A DNA stretch of 64,000 nt from Candidatus Gastranaerophilales bacterium. GTDB lineage: Bacteria > Cyanobacteriota > Vampirovibrionia > Gastranaerophilales > Gastranaerophilaceae. The stretch covers positions 124,001 to 188,000 of the forward strand of contig CALVEH010000004.1 of assembly GCA_944326545.1 (NCBI GenBank), in the 5' to 3' direction. Position 1 is the stretch's first letter; every line of letters begins with the position of its first letter. The notes under the pieces are model-generated. The model had not been told where the DNA came from, did no database searches, and saw only the letters and a list, made by a program, of their open reading frames with translations. Below are positions 25,507 through 33,850 of the stretch, piece by piece. A program made the translations under genes and the position numbers.

Positions 25507-26508
25507 TTGCCAATAGAAGGATTTGATTATAAAGCGTTTGCCAAAAACCTTGCCGAACAGGTTGGCCCTGCTTTGCCTCCGGATTTGATTGATGCCGACA
25601 GGCAGTACATTATAAATATCGTTCACAATTTTTGTTACATGGCAGGTGAGGCACTTGCTAACGATACGACAATAAATTTTAATGCTGATCAGGCATGTAT
25701 TGTTACTCAATTTATTGGAGAATGGGCTTTTCATAAGGCTATTGATATTATCAGAAGCCAAATTGACCCTCAGTTTAGAGATGGGATTCTTCAAAAAATT
25801 GCGTTTACTGTATTTGAAATTGCAAAAACTGCAACCATAAAAAATATGCCGCAGGCTGATATGATTGCTGTTGTTGAGTTTCAGGTTAAAAAAGCCTATA
25901 ACGAAGCTCTTGAAGAATTAAAAAGCAGAGGTGTTTTAAATGATGCACAAGTTGCAGAAGCGTTAAGCCATTCAAATATAGATGAAATGGCTCAACAAGC
26001 TGCACAAGAAGAGGCTCAACAACAAGAACAAGCTCAAAATGCAGGCGCTCAACAGCCTGTTGCAAACAATGATTATGCTAATCAGGTTAGTGATAATAAG
26101 ATACTCAAGCTTGCAACTTTTGCAATTGTATTAAGACATCTTCCTCAAGATAAAAGACAAGGGCTTTTAGAAAGGTTTAATGAAAACGATGCTGCTATTT
26201 TAAGAGATTACGCGGCAATGGAAGATTTAGAAACAAAACTGGATCCGAACATAGTTGCTAAGGGTTTGAAAGAAATTAAAAACTCTTTACCAAAATCAAA
26301 AAAGATTAATCCGACCAGAATTAATCAAAAATTATATAATATTGTAAAAAGTTCGGCTATTTCCAAAATTTCTAATATTATGGGAAAAGAACGAAAAGCA
26401 ATAAGAGATTATGTTGCCAATGCGTCTTCAGGCAACAAAAACTCACCAATAACACCTCGTATTGCGGATATTATCTGCAATCACCTTGAAGAAAAACTTA
26501 CACGTTAA
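25507..26508 (+). CDS. Divergent protein in the fliG position (possible switch protein)
   Basis: 333 residues from TTG 25507, supported by GGGGGAG 6 bases before it. It lies exactly where fliG is expected, but the usual FliG signatures (EHPQ-type motif and the charged C-terminal helix) are not seen. Residues about 195-265 (KLATFAIVLRHLPQDKRQGLLERF, then LDPNIVAKGLKEIKNSLP) loosely fit a FliG armadillo-like repeat. The first 140 residues are helical; a Gln/Ala-rich linker follows at 160-185. It probably joins the FliF tail to the C-ring. Alternatively it is a lineage-specific scaffold and true fliG lies elsewhere. Confidence 0.6.
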   Translation: MPIEGFDYKAFAKNLAEQVGPALPPDLIDADRQYIINIVHNFCYMAGEALANDTTINFNADQACIVTQFIGEWAFHKAIDIIRSQIDPQFRDGILQKIAFTVFEIAKTATIKNMPQADMIAVVEFQVKKAYNEALEELKSRGVLNDAQVAEALSHSNIDEMAQQAAQEEAQQQEQAQNAGAQQPVANNDYANQVSDNKILKLATFAIVLRHLPQDKRQGLLERFNENDAAILRDYAAMEDLETKLDPNIVAKGLKEIKNSLPKSKKINPTRINQKLYNIVKSSAISKISNIMGKERKAIRDYVANASSGNKNSPITPRIADIICNHLEEKLTR

Positions 26509-26533
26509 TAAAACCTGCAGGAAATGTTAACGG

Positions 26534-27313
26534 ATGATTATAAAAAAATATAACCAAAGAAAAATTACAAAACCGCAAATAAAAGAAACGCAACCTGTCC
26601 AAGAAGTTGAACAGGAAGTTGTTGTGCAGCCTCAAGAAGAGACTGAACAACAACAGGTTGTGGAAGAACAACCTCAAGCACCTGAGCCCAAAGAGGATAA
26701 GACAGATATTTTTGCAGGTTTTAATTTTGATGAAATAGAGTTTAATCAAAGAGCAGAAAGACGCCGTGGTGACAGAAGAAGAGGCTATCGCCGTATCGAT
26801 GACAGAAATTTGATTTCTCGTGCACAACAAGAAGCGATAATGATTAAAGAGCAAGCTTCTAAAGAAGGATATGAAAAAGGGCTAGTAGAAGCACATTCTT
26901 CTGTAAAAACTCTTAAAAATGCTATTGAAGAATTTTTCTCTTATAAAGATAAAGTTTATAAAAAAGTATCAGAAGATATTTTAGACATATCACTAAAAGT
27001 TGCGGAGAAAATTATCAGAAAAGAAGTACAAAGCGATAGAACAGTACTTGATTCGATTGTTAACGATGCATTAAAAAGTCTTGCTAAAGACGAAAATAAA
27101 ATTATACTTAAAGTAAATCCAACCGATGTTGAATATACAAAAGATATTGTTCCAAACCTTTTGTCATCAGGTCAATTTGAAGCTAAAATTTATGTATCTG
27201 GTGACAAAGACGTTGAAGAAGGTTCTGCGGTTATTGAAACATCAAACGGTATTATCGATGCAAATATAAAAACCCAGTTAGAACTTATAAAGGAGGCATT
27301 TAAACAAATCTGA
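26534..27313 (+). CDS. fliH: Flagellar export ATPase regulator FliH
   Basis: 259 residues. The N-terminal 60 are Gln/Glu/Pro-rich and disordered, followed by a basic Arg-rich patch (RRRGDRRRGYRRID). The FliH/YscL core starts near residue 95 (ARAQQEAIMIKEQA-type helix with small residues, EGYEKGLVEA) and ends in the conserved SDRTVLDSIVNDALKSL, IILKVNPTDVEY and EEGSAVIETSNGIIDANIKTQL blocks. FliH binds FliI and controls its ATPase. Its TGA overlaps the flhA ATG by one base, so the two are coupled. Confidence 0.88.
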   Translation: MIIKKYNQRKITKPQIKETQPVQEVEQEVVVQPQEETEQQQVVEEQPQAPEPKEDKTDIFAGFNFDEIEFNQRAERRRGDRRRGYRRIDDRNLISRAQQEAIMIKEQASKEGYEKGLVEAHSSVKTLKNAIEEFFSYKDKVYKKVSEDILDISLKVAEKIIRKEVQSDRTVLDSIVNDALKSLAKDENKIILKVNPTDVEYTKDIVPNLLSSGQFEAKIYVSGDKDVEEGSAVIETSNGIIDANIKTQLELIKEAFKQI

Positions 27314-29412
27314 TGGCAGGAGCACAAGGTTCATCAAATACAGTAAGTGAATTAGCATTGGCGATATTTGTTGTAGCGCTGATACTTATCCTGCTTATAG
27401 AAGTGCCTACTTGGATTATCAACTTTTCAATATCTTTGAATATTACGTTGGGTATTGTTCTTTTGATGATATCCTTGTATATTCAAAAGCCTTTGGAATT
27501 AGCGGCTTTTCCATCTATTATTCTTATCGGTACGATGTTCCGTTTGGTATTGGGTATTGCTTCAACAAGGTTGATTTTGGCAAAAGGTGAAGCAGGTGAG
27601 GTAATCCACGCATTTGGTACGTTCGTAACCGGTGGTAACATGGTTGTAGGTGGTGTAATCTTTATTATCATCACTATCGTACAATTTATGGTAATTACAA
27701 AAGGTGCGGAACGTATTGCTGAGGTATCTGCTAGATTTGCATTGGACGCTATGCCTGGTAAGCAAATGACTATCGACGCGGATTTCAACGCTGGTTTGAT
27801 ATCTCCTGACGAGGCGGTAAAAAGACGTGAAGATCTGCAAAGAGAATCTGCATTGTTCGGTTCTATGGATGGTGCGATGAAGTTTGTAAAAGGTGATACC
27901 ATGGCCGGTATCATCATTGTAATCATCAACATTATCGGTGGTTTGTGTATCGGTATGCTGCAACAAGGTATGCCTGCAGCTGATGCGGTTTCTAAATATA
28001 CAATTCTTACAATCGGTGACGGTTTGTCCTCTCAGGTTCCGTCATTGTTAATGGCGATTTCAGCAGGTATCGTTATGACTCGTGCTTCTGCCGCAAGTCC
28101 AAGCTTGGCTACTGATGTTGCCGGTCAAATTTTAAGTAAACCGATGAGTTTGTTTTGTGCGGTTGGTTTCTTGCTCTTGATTGCAGTAACAAGCCATTGG
28201 ACAGGCTTGCCTTGGCTTCCGTTTACAATTTTTGCGATAATTATTACTATTGCTGCTTTCTCAGTTCTTGTTAACCAAGACGTTCAAGCTCAGTTGGGTC
28301 AGTTAGAAAATGTTAAGCAAAACATGCAAGACCTTGTTAACCCTAACAAAATGTATGAACGTTTGGGTGTTGATGTATTGAGTTTGCAGGTAGGTTCAGG
28401 CTTGTTGCCTATTGCCGATCCTGATCAGGAAGGTCAATTGCTTGCTAAAATTGCTGCTTTGCGTCAACGTGTAACAGATGAACTCGGTTATATCATACCA
28501 AACATAAGAATTATGGACTCATCGGCACTTGATGCTAACGAGTATTTGATTTCAATACGTGGTAACAAAGTTGCAACAGGTTTTGTTTACCCCGGTAAGC
28601 TTATGGTTATTGCCGATCAGTGGGATTCTACCGGCAAGCCAACTCCTGCTGATACTATCGTAAATATTGACCCTACATATCAGGCTCAAGCTTATTGGGT
28701 TGATCCGTCACAGATTGATGAAAACGACCATCTTACAGCGGTTGATTCTGTTGATGTAATTGTTACTCACCTTCAAGAGTGTGTAAGAAAATACGTTGAT
28801 GAGGTTATGACAAAAACTGACGTTCTTAAGCTTATGGAACTTGTTAAATCTCAAGACCCGACACTTGTTAACGACCTTATTCCTACAATCATTTCAACAA
28901 GTGACTTGAGAAAAATCTTTGTTAACCTTATCAGAGAAAAAGTTTCTATCAAAGATATTATCTTTATATTTGAAAGACTTTGCGACTACGCAAGATTTTC
29001 TAAAGAACCTGATATTCTTTCTGAACGTATCAGAGCGGCACTCGGTCGTCAGATTTGTTTGTCTAACTGTACGGAAGATAAAGTTCTTTATGCGCTTACT
29101 CTTTCAAGTGAGTGGGAAAAAACTCTTGATGACAGCTGTCAAAGAACAGAGCTTGGTACAATGTTCTTGTTAAACCCTATGCAGGTTCAAGAGCTTATTG
29201 AAACAACTGCTTCAACCCTTATGAGAGCACACCAGACAGTGGGCAGACAGCCTGTAATCTTGTGTTCTCCAAGAATCAGATTGCCTTTGTATCAGTTGCT
29301 TGAAAGACATATTCCGACAATCGTTGTTATCTCTTACAGTGAATTAATCACAGATATTAAGGTAGAAGCTGTTGATACAATCGGTGAAATGTATTCACCT
29401 GATTATCAATAA
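27313..29412 (+). CDS. flhA: Flagellar export gate protein FlhA
   Basis: 699 residues. About eight membrane segments in the first 330 (LALAIFVVALILILLI onward) include the conserved cytoplasmic FHIPEP-type loop region: FPSIILIGTMFRLVLGIASTRLIL, ERIAEVSARFALDAMPGKQMTIDAD and FVKGDTMAGIIIVIINIIGG. The C-terminal half is the cytosolic ring that docks chaperone-substrate complexes. It couples proton flow to export of flagellar subunits. It lies between fliH and fliI rather than in a separate flhBA operon. Confidence 0.96.
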   Translation: MAGAQGSSNTVSELALAIFVVALILILLIEVPTWIINFSISLNITLGIVLLMISLYIQKPLELAAFPSIILIGTMFRLVLGIASTRLILAKGEAGEVIHAFGTFVTGGNMVVGGVIFIIITIVQFMVITKGAERIAEVSARFALDAMPGKQMTIDADFNAGLISPDEAVKRREDLQRESALFGSMDGAMKFVKGDTMAGIIIVIINIIGGLCIGMLQQGMPAADAVSKYTILTIGDGLSSQVPSLLMAISAGIVMTRASAASPSLATDVAGQILSKPMSLFCAVGFLLLIAVTSHWTGLPWLPFTIFAIIITIAAFSVLVNQDVQAQLGQLENVKQNMQDLVNPNKMYERLGVDVLSLQVGSGLLPIADPDQEGQLLAKIAALRQRVTDELGYIIPNIRIMDSSALDANEYLISIRGNKVATGFVYPGKLMVIADQWDSTGKPTPADTIVNIDPTYQAQAYWVDPSQIDENDHLTAVDSVDVIVTHLQECVRKYVDEVMTKTDVLKLMELVKSQDPTLVNDLIPTIISTSDLRKIFVNLIREKVSIKDIIFIFERLCDYARFSKEPDILSERIRAALGRQICLSNCTEDKVLYALTLSSEWEKTLDDSCQRTELGTMFLLNPMQVQELIETTASTLMRAHQTVGRQPVILCSPRIRLPLYQLLERHIPTIVVISYSELITDIKVEAVDTIGEMYSPDYQ

Positions 29413-29426
29413 TAAAGAAGGATGTT

Positions 29427-30776
29427 ATGTTACGTCAATCTACAGAACGTTCAATTGAATATATGAAAAAAAGAGCCTATGAAATTATAGACTCTACGCC
29501 GATGTATCAATATAAGGGTTCTGTGTCTAAGCTTTTGGGTTTGACGGTTGAAGTTAAATTACCAGGGTTAAAAATAGGTGATTTGTGTTTTATAGAAACT
29601 TATAACGGTGAAAAAAAACCTGCAGAGGTAGTTGCTTTTAAAGGTGATACGGCACAGTTGCTGTTGTTATATGATGGCGCTGGAATAGGACAGGGAAGTC
29701 TTGTACAAACTGTTGGTACGCCTATTATGCTGCCTGTTGGCGATTTTTTATTGGGAAGATTAATCAGCCCTATGGGAGAACCTATTGACGGCAAGCCCTT
29801 AGATACTTCAAACGCAACTTTTGTATCAATTGATGGGCCTGCTCCAAGTCCTTTTGACAGACCGATTATTAATACAATGTTTTCAACGGGTGTTAGGGCA
29901 ATAGATGCTACTTTAACAATGGGCGCAGGTCAACGTATGGGTCTGTTTGCAGGTTCCGGGGTTGGTAAAAGTACCATGTTAGGTATGATTGCCCGAAATT
30001 CTGATGCGGATGTTAACGTTGTTGCACTGATTGGAGAACGTGGAAGAGAGGTAAAAGAGTTTATCGAGGATTCTCTCGGTGAAGAAGGTATGAGAAAATC
30101 CGTTCTTGTATGTTCAACCGGTGACCAGCCTCCGTTGATTCGTCAAAAATGTCTACAGGCTGCTACTTCAGTTTGTGAATATTTTAGAGACAAGGGTAAA
30201 AAAGTTTTTCTTATGACAGATACTGTTACACGTTGTGCAATGGCGGGTCGTGAGGTTGGGTTGTCAATTGGAGAACCGCCTACTATGAAAGGTTATCCGC
30301 CTTCTATATTCTCTTGGCTTCAAAAAGTACTAGAGCGTGCAGGTAACAGTCCAAAAGGTTCGATTACCGCTCTTTATACGGTACTAATGGAAGGTGATGA
30401 TATTAACGACCCTATCGTTGATACGGTGCGTGGTATTACTGACGGGCACATTTTCTTAAGCCGTAAAGTTGCTGAGATGAACCACTATCCTGCTATTGAT
30501 ATTTTGGGAAGTATTTCGCGTCTTATGTCGGCTATTGCTTCGCCTGAGCATAAAGAAGCAGCTGCAAAGATGCGTAGAGCAATGGCTTTGTATCGTGAAA
30601 ACAAAGACTTGATTGATGTAGGTATGTACGTTGCAGGTTCTAACCCGAGATTGGATATTGCAATTGAGATGATGCCTCAGATAAACGCTTTTTTACAACA
30701 GCGTGTTTCTGATTCGGTATCTATGGAAACCACTATCAGCACTCTTGTTCAGATGATGTCACCTGTAGATATTTAG
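29427..30776 (+). CDS. fliI: Flagellar export ATPase FliI
   Basis: 449 residues, homologous to F1 beta. Visible motifs are Walker A AGSGVGKST at about 175-183, VALIGERGREVKEFIED, the Walker B region KKVFLMTDTVTRCAMAGREVGLS, and the C-terminal DIAIEMMPQINAFLQQ. It uses ATP to release and unfold export substrates at the gate. AAGGA lies before ATG 29427. It closes the operon; its last four bases overlap the end of the convergent yjbQ-like gene. An assignment as a type III secretion ATPase is excluded by its flagellar neighbours. Confidence 0.95.
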   Translation: MLRQSTERSIEYMKKRAYEIIDSTPMYQYKGSVSKLLGLTVEVKLPGLKIGDLCFIETYNGEKKPAEVVAFKGDTAQLLLLYDGAGIGQGSLVQTVGTPIMLPVGDFLLGRLISPMGEPIDGKPLDTSNATFVSIDGPAPSPFDRPIINTMFSTGVRAIDATLTMGAGQRMGLFAGSGVGKSTMLGMIARNSDADVNVVALIGERGREVKEFIEDSLGEEGMRKSVLVCSTGDQPPLIRQKCLQAATSVCEYFRDKGKKVFLMTDTVTRCAMAGREVGLSIGEPPTMKGYPPSIFSWLQKVLERAGNSPKGSITALYTVLMEGDDINDPIVDTVRGITDGHIFLSRKVAEMNHYPAIDILGSISRLMSAIASPEHKEAAAKMRRAMALYRENKDLIDVGMYVAGSNPRLDIAIEMMPQINAFLQQRVSDSVSMETTISTLVQMMSPVDI

Positions 30777-31189
30777 CAAATTATTTGAACATAGATGTTT
30801 CTTGCTCGAGGTTTGTTGTCAAAGTCTATGAGTACAATTTGCTGCCATGTTCCGAGCAAAAGGGCGCCTTCTATTAACGGGATTGTTACTGAACTTCCTA
30901 TCATAGCTGCACGGATATGTGCGTAGCCGTTGCCGTCGTGCCAAATATCGTCGTGGTGATATTGCTTGTTCATTGGCGCAATTTCATCTAATATTGCAGG
31001 CAAGTCTTTTATCAACCCGGGTTCGTATTCTATTGTTGTTATTGAGGCAGTACTCCCGGGCAGTGCAACAACTACGTTAGCTTCTTTGATATTATGCTTG
31101 TATACAGCTGATTTAACTTTTTCTGTTATGTCGATAATATCAGTGAATCCGTGTGTATTAATTAGAAAATGTTCAGTATAAACCGTCAT
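30773..31189 (-). CDS. YjbQ / UPF0047 family protein
   Basis: 138 residues. Typical family blocks are VVVALPGSTASITTIEYEPG, KQYHHDDIWHDGNGYAHIRAAMIGSSVTIP and LGTWQQIVLIDFDNKPRAR, with the conserved histidines of the metal-binding trimer. YjbQ-type proteins show weak thiamine-phosphate synthase activity in vitro; their true cell role is not settled. It ends inside fliI (4-base convergent overlap) and starts 9 bases after the exported protein gene at 31199-32248, with which it is probably cotranscribed. Confidence 0.9.
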   Translation of the reverse strand: MTVYTEHFLINTHGFTDIIDITEKVKSAVYKHNIKEANVVVALPGSTASITTIEYEPGLIKDLPAILDEIAPMNKQYHHDDIWHDGNGYAHIRAAMIGSSVTIPLIEGALLLGTWQQIVLIDFDNKPRARNIYVQIIC

Positions 31190-31198
31190 TTTATTTAC

Positions 31199-32248
31199 CT
31201 ATTTAATTTCCCCAGTGTATTTGAAAGAAGACATATCTTTTACTCTTATTGCAAAGTAAGGAACAGATTTGTCTTTTTCTTTCATGAATAATACAAATGT
31301 ATTGTTAAAGAAGAAGTTCCTTCCGTTTTGTGCAACCATAATAGGCATAGACATTGTCATTATATTCATAACGGCTTCGCTTTTAAGTTTTACACCTCTG
31401 TTATTCATATTAAATTGAACTGTTTGCAATGCTTTATCAATATAGAGTCTGTCTGTATTCAAAATTTCTTTGCCGCACAATTTATCGTATGATGCGTCTT
31501 GTTTAATACTCATATAAGGAACTTTTAATTGGTCGCCTGCTACAAAAGCTTTGTTGCCTTTATATTTTTTAGATTTTTGTTCAAGGCTGTTATACAAAGC
31601 CAAGAAATCTTTTTTAGTATTTGTTCTGTAAAGAATAACCTCGTCTTTATCAGAATCAAGAGCAACAGCGTAGTCAAAAGGATTGTTGTAGAAAAGAACA
31701 TGAACCTTGTCATAGAGTGTATCTCTGCTTTTTTTGTCTATACCGAAGTATGGAACTTGTTCTTTTGAGTTCGCAAATTTTCCGTCTGCGAGCATATCAA
31801 ATCTTGCTTGAAAATCGAAGTTTTTAATTAACATTGCGTAAAAAAGATATGCGTTATTTGGGTGATACCAATCAATTTTATCCAACAAATCACTTTTTTC
31901 ATTAAATTTTTGCATGATAGCATCTTCGATTTGTTTTTTAAGCTCTATATTTGTCGGGCCAAATGCTGTGTAGTAAGAATCTTCTGACAACATAGATTTT
32001 TTAAATTCTTGTTTGTTTAAAAGGTCTGCCAATGGTGATTTATAATTTTTGAATATTATCGGACCTTTAACAATGTTGTCTGCAAATTCGTTCCATACCA
32101 TTTGGAATGTGCCTACCCAAAGATAATTTTGTTCAGCAGGCTTTTGAGAGATTGCTGCAAGCATTTCAACTTGAGAATCTTTAGCTTGAGCTATGCAAAA
32201 GCTGCCTGCGAGTATTATTGAAAATATTGCTGTTAATAGTTTTTTCAT
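31199..32248 (-). CDS. Exported protein with serpin-like C-terminal pattern
   Basis: 349 residues with a signal peptide (1-22, ending SFCIAQAKD). The second half has the order seen in serpins: a KALQTVQFNMNNRGVKLKSEA hinge-like stretch, a short variable loop rich in Met, then RNFFFNNTFVLFMKEKD and VPYFAIRVKDMSSFKYTG, like the serpin PFLF..I..IL.F.G end. The N-terminal NYLWVGTFQMVWNEFADNIV is a Trp-rich block that I associate with bacterial serpin-like or unclassified exported proteins. Only two cysteines. If a serpin, its reactive loop would be short and Met-rich. Assignment tentative. Confidence 0.5.
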   Translation of the reverse strand: MKKLLTAIFSIILAGSFCIAQAKDSQVEMLAAISQKPAEQNYLWVGTFQMVWNEFADNIVKGPIIFKNYKSPLADLLNKQEFKKSMLSEDSYYTAFGPTNIELKKQIEDAIMQKFNEKSDLLDKIDWYHPNNAYLFYAMLIKNFDFQARFDMLADGKFANSKEQVPYFGIDKKSRDTLYDKVHVLFYNNPFDYAVALDSDKDEVILYRTNTKKDFLALYNSLEQKSKKYKGNKAFVAGDQLKVPYMSIKQDASYDKLCGKEILNTDRLYIDKALQTVQFNMNNRGVKLKSEAVMNIMTMSMPIMVAQNGRNFFFNNTFVLFMKEKDKSVPYFAIRVKDMSSFKYTGEIK

Positions 32249-32347
32249 ATTAAATTACTCCCCATTTAATTATTTTTTTATCAGTATAAACCAAAAAAGA
32301 AAAACTTAAAGTTTGCAATTAGGCAATTTTTTAAAACAAAAATACTT

Positions 32348-32371
32348 TATATAAACAGGTTAGTTTATATA
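32348..32371. promoter_or_regulatory. Perfect inverted repeat before the RelA/SpoT-like gene
   Basis: TATATAAAC (32348-32356) and GTTTATATA (32363-32371) are perfect 9-base complements around AGGTTA. The right arm ends 9 bases before the ATG at 32381, and a second AGGTTA follows directly. The place and symmetry fit an operator over the promoter or a leader hairpin. Confidence 0.6.
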
Positions 32372-32380
32372 GGTTATTTT

Positions 32381-33394
32381 ATGTTAAATGTTGCAAAGAG
32401 TGTCTATGCTTTAGGACGTACTGTTTATAAAACAAAAACTGCTGGTGCTCAAGCAGGTACTATGTTTGATGCCTTTTGTAAAACTATGGGTAGTTCAAAT
32501 GTTTCAAGACAAAGCGCAAGACAAGTGTTTAATGAAACAACTAAAAAAGCGCAAGATTTAGAAAACATAGCAAAAGAAATATTAAAAAATTCAGGTGCTG
32601 ATGCTATTGTAAAAGCTCGAGTTAAAGGTGTAGATTCTACAGCAAGCAAAATCCAGAAAAAGTTTATCGGTTTTGGGAAAAAAGGTTATGAAAACTCAAG
32701 AGGAGATATTCATGAAGTTATTTTAGGCAAAGGAACAGGTGAGCTTGTTGGTGATTCCTTCGGCTTTAGATATATTTTACAAAGTGAAAAAACAGGCGGA
32801 AAAGACAATTCTATACGTATATATGAGAGCATTTTAAACGCTCAAAAGCAAAATAAAAAATCTTTTGACTTAACTTGTTTTGAAGATTATTACGGCAAAG
32901 GTATTAAACCTTACGGTAATGAAGCTATCAGAGATAAATATGCAGAATTGCAATACAAAACATCTTTGGGAAAAGTGAAAGAAACTATTGCAACATTCAC
33001 TGAAAAACCGTCAGGTTACACAAGAACAAACATTAACGCAAAAATCAACGGTGTTAATACCGAAATTCAAGTAGGTGGTGTTTATACTACAAAATGGGGT
33101 GATGTTGAACACATTTTGTATGATATGAGACAAGGCAAACCTCTTGATATGTCAAAATATACAGAAGAACAAAAAGAACTTGCTTTAAAAATTGAGAAAG
33201 TATACAAAGAAGTTTTGGAAAGAAAAACAGGTAATACTTCTGAAAACTTTAACAAAAATTATTTAAACAAACTATGGGATTCGTTCAGAAATGCTGAAGC
33301 TAATAATCTAAAAGAGCCTGTATATCCTAAGTTCCCTGAAGGTTATCCTGAAATTTTAAAAATAGAAAACCTTTTAAAACTTGCACATGATTAA
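32381..33394 (+). CDS. Stand-alone RelA/SpoT-fold nucleotidyltransferase-like protein
   Basis: 337 residues. The ppGpp-synthetase domain pattern is visible: VKARVKGVDSTASKIQKK (R80, K82, S86), LVGDSFGFRYIL with D125 and R130, SGYTRTNINAKING (G212-Y213), then TEIQVGGVYTTKWGDVEHILYD with E228, Q230, W239, E243 and H244. There is no HD hydrolase, TGS or ACT domain, so it resembles small alarmone synthetases or toxSAS toxins. It could make (p)ppGpp/(p)ppApp, pyrophosphorylate tRNA, or be inactive. The start has only a weak site (AGG). A 124-residue gene follows 80 bases later and may be its partner. No signal peptide. Confidence 0.65.
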   Translation: MLNVAKSVYALGRTVYKTKTAGAQAGTMFDAFCKTMGSSNVSRQSARQVFNETTKKAQDLENIAKEILKNSGADAIVKARVKGVDSTASKIQKKFIGFGKKGYENSRGDIHEVILGKGTGELVGDSFGFRYILQSEKTGGKDNSIRIYESILNAQKQNKKSFDLTCFEDYYGKGIKPYGNEAIRDKYAELQYKTSLGKVKETIATFTEKPSGYTRTNINAKINGVNTEIQVGGVYTTKWGDVEHILYDMRQGKPLDMSKYTEEQKELALKIEKVYKEVLERKTGNTSENFNKNYLNKLWDSFRNAEANNLKEPVYPKFPEGYPEILKIENLLKLAHD

Positions 33395-33474
33395 TATATG
33401 TTACAATTTGTAGCAGTAATGAAAAAAAATATATTTACAGGTATTAAAATAATCATAAAATAAGGAATTTGAAC

Positions 33475-33849
33475 ATGGATAATATGCAAATAAAAGACAG
33501 TTTTGTAAACTTTAAAGCCACACCTAAAGAAATTAAAAGCATAGAAAAAGCTTGTGCAAATCTTGCTAAGAGTAATCTTGGTGTTGTGCAAAAGGAATCT
33601 GTTGATGTTGCAGAAATAGGCAATAAAGCATATATTTCAAGTGTTCAAAAAGATGGCAAAACGCTTGTTAAAGTTGAATTAAAAAATGATCAAGGTGCAA
33701 ACGCTTACACTTTAATCAAAACAGGTTCTGCTGAAGATACAAAGAAATTTTTAAATATGCCAAAAAGCGTTAACAAATTGGCAGATATAATAGATTCTCT
33801 TAAAGAATCAGTTAAAAGAGCTACAGAAAGAGAGTCTTACACAGACTAA
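33475..33849 (+). CDS. Small protein of unknown function, possible partner of the RelA/SpoT-like protein
   Basis: 124 residues from ATG 33475, with AAGGAA 7 bases before it; a TTG two codons upstream is not needed. DSFVNFKATPKEIKSIEKAC at the start recalls the FKG-type motif of other proteins here. The middle has two beta hairpins (NKAYISSVQKDGKTLVKVEL), and the end is helical and basic. I do not recognise a family. It follows the RelA/SpoT-like gene by 80 bases on the same strand, so antitoxin, immunity or cofactor are possible roles, but nothing in the sequence proves them. Confidence 0.55.
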   Translation: MDNMQIKDSFVNFKATPKEIKSIEKACANLAKSNLGVVQKESVDVAEIGNKAYISSVQKDGKTLVKVELKNDQGANAYTLIKTGSAEDTKKFLNMPKSVNKLADIIDSLKESVKRATERESYTD

Positions 33850-33850
33850 A

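Noticed and set aside
27483-27966. Antisense open frames of 134-149 codons inside flhA
   Set aside because: They are low-quality mirror frames of a strongly conserved gene, with no ribosome site and no recognisable domain.
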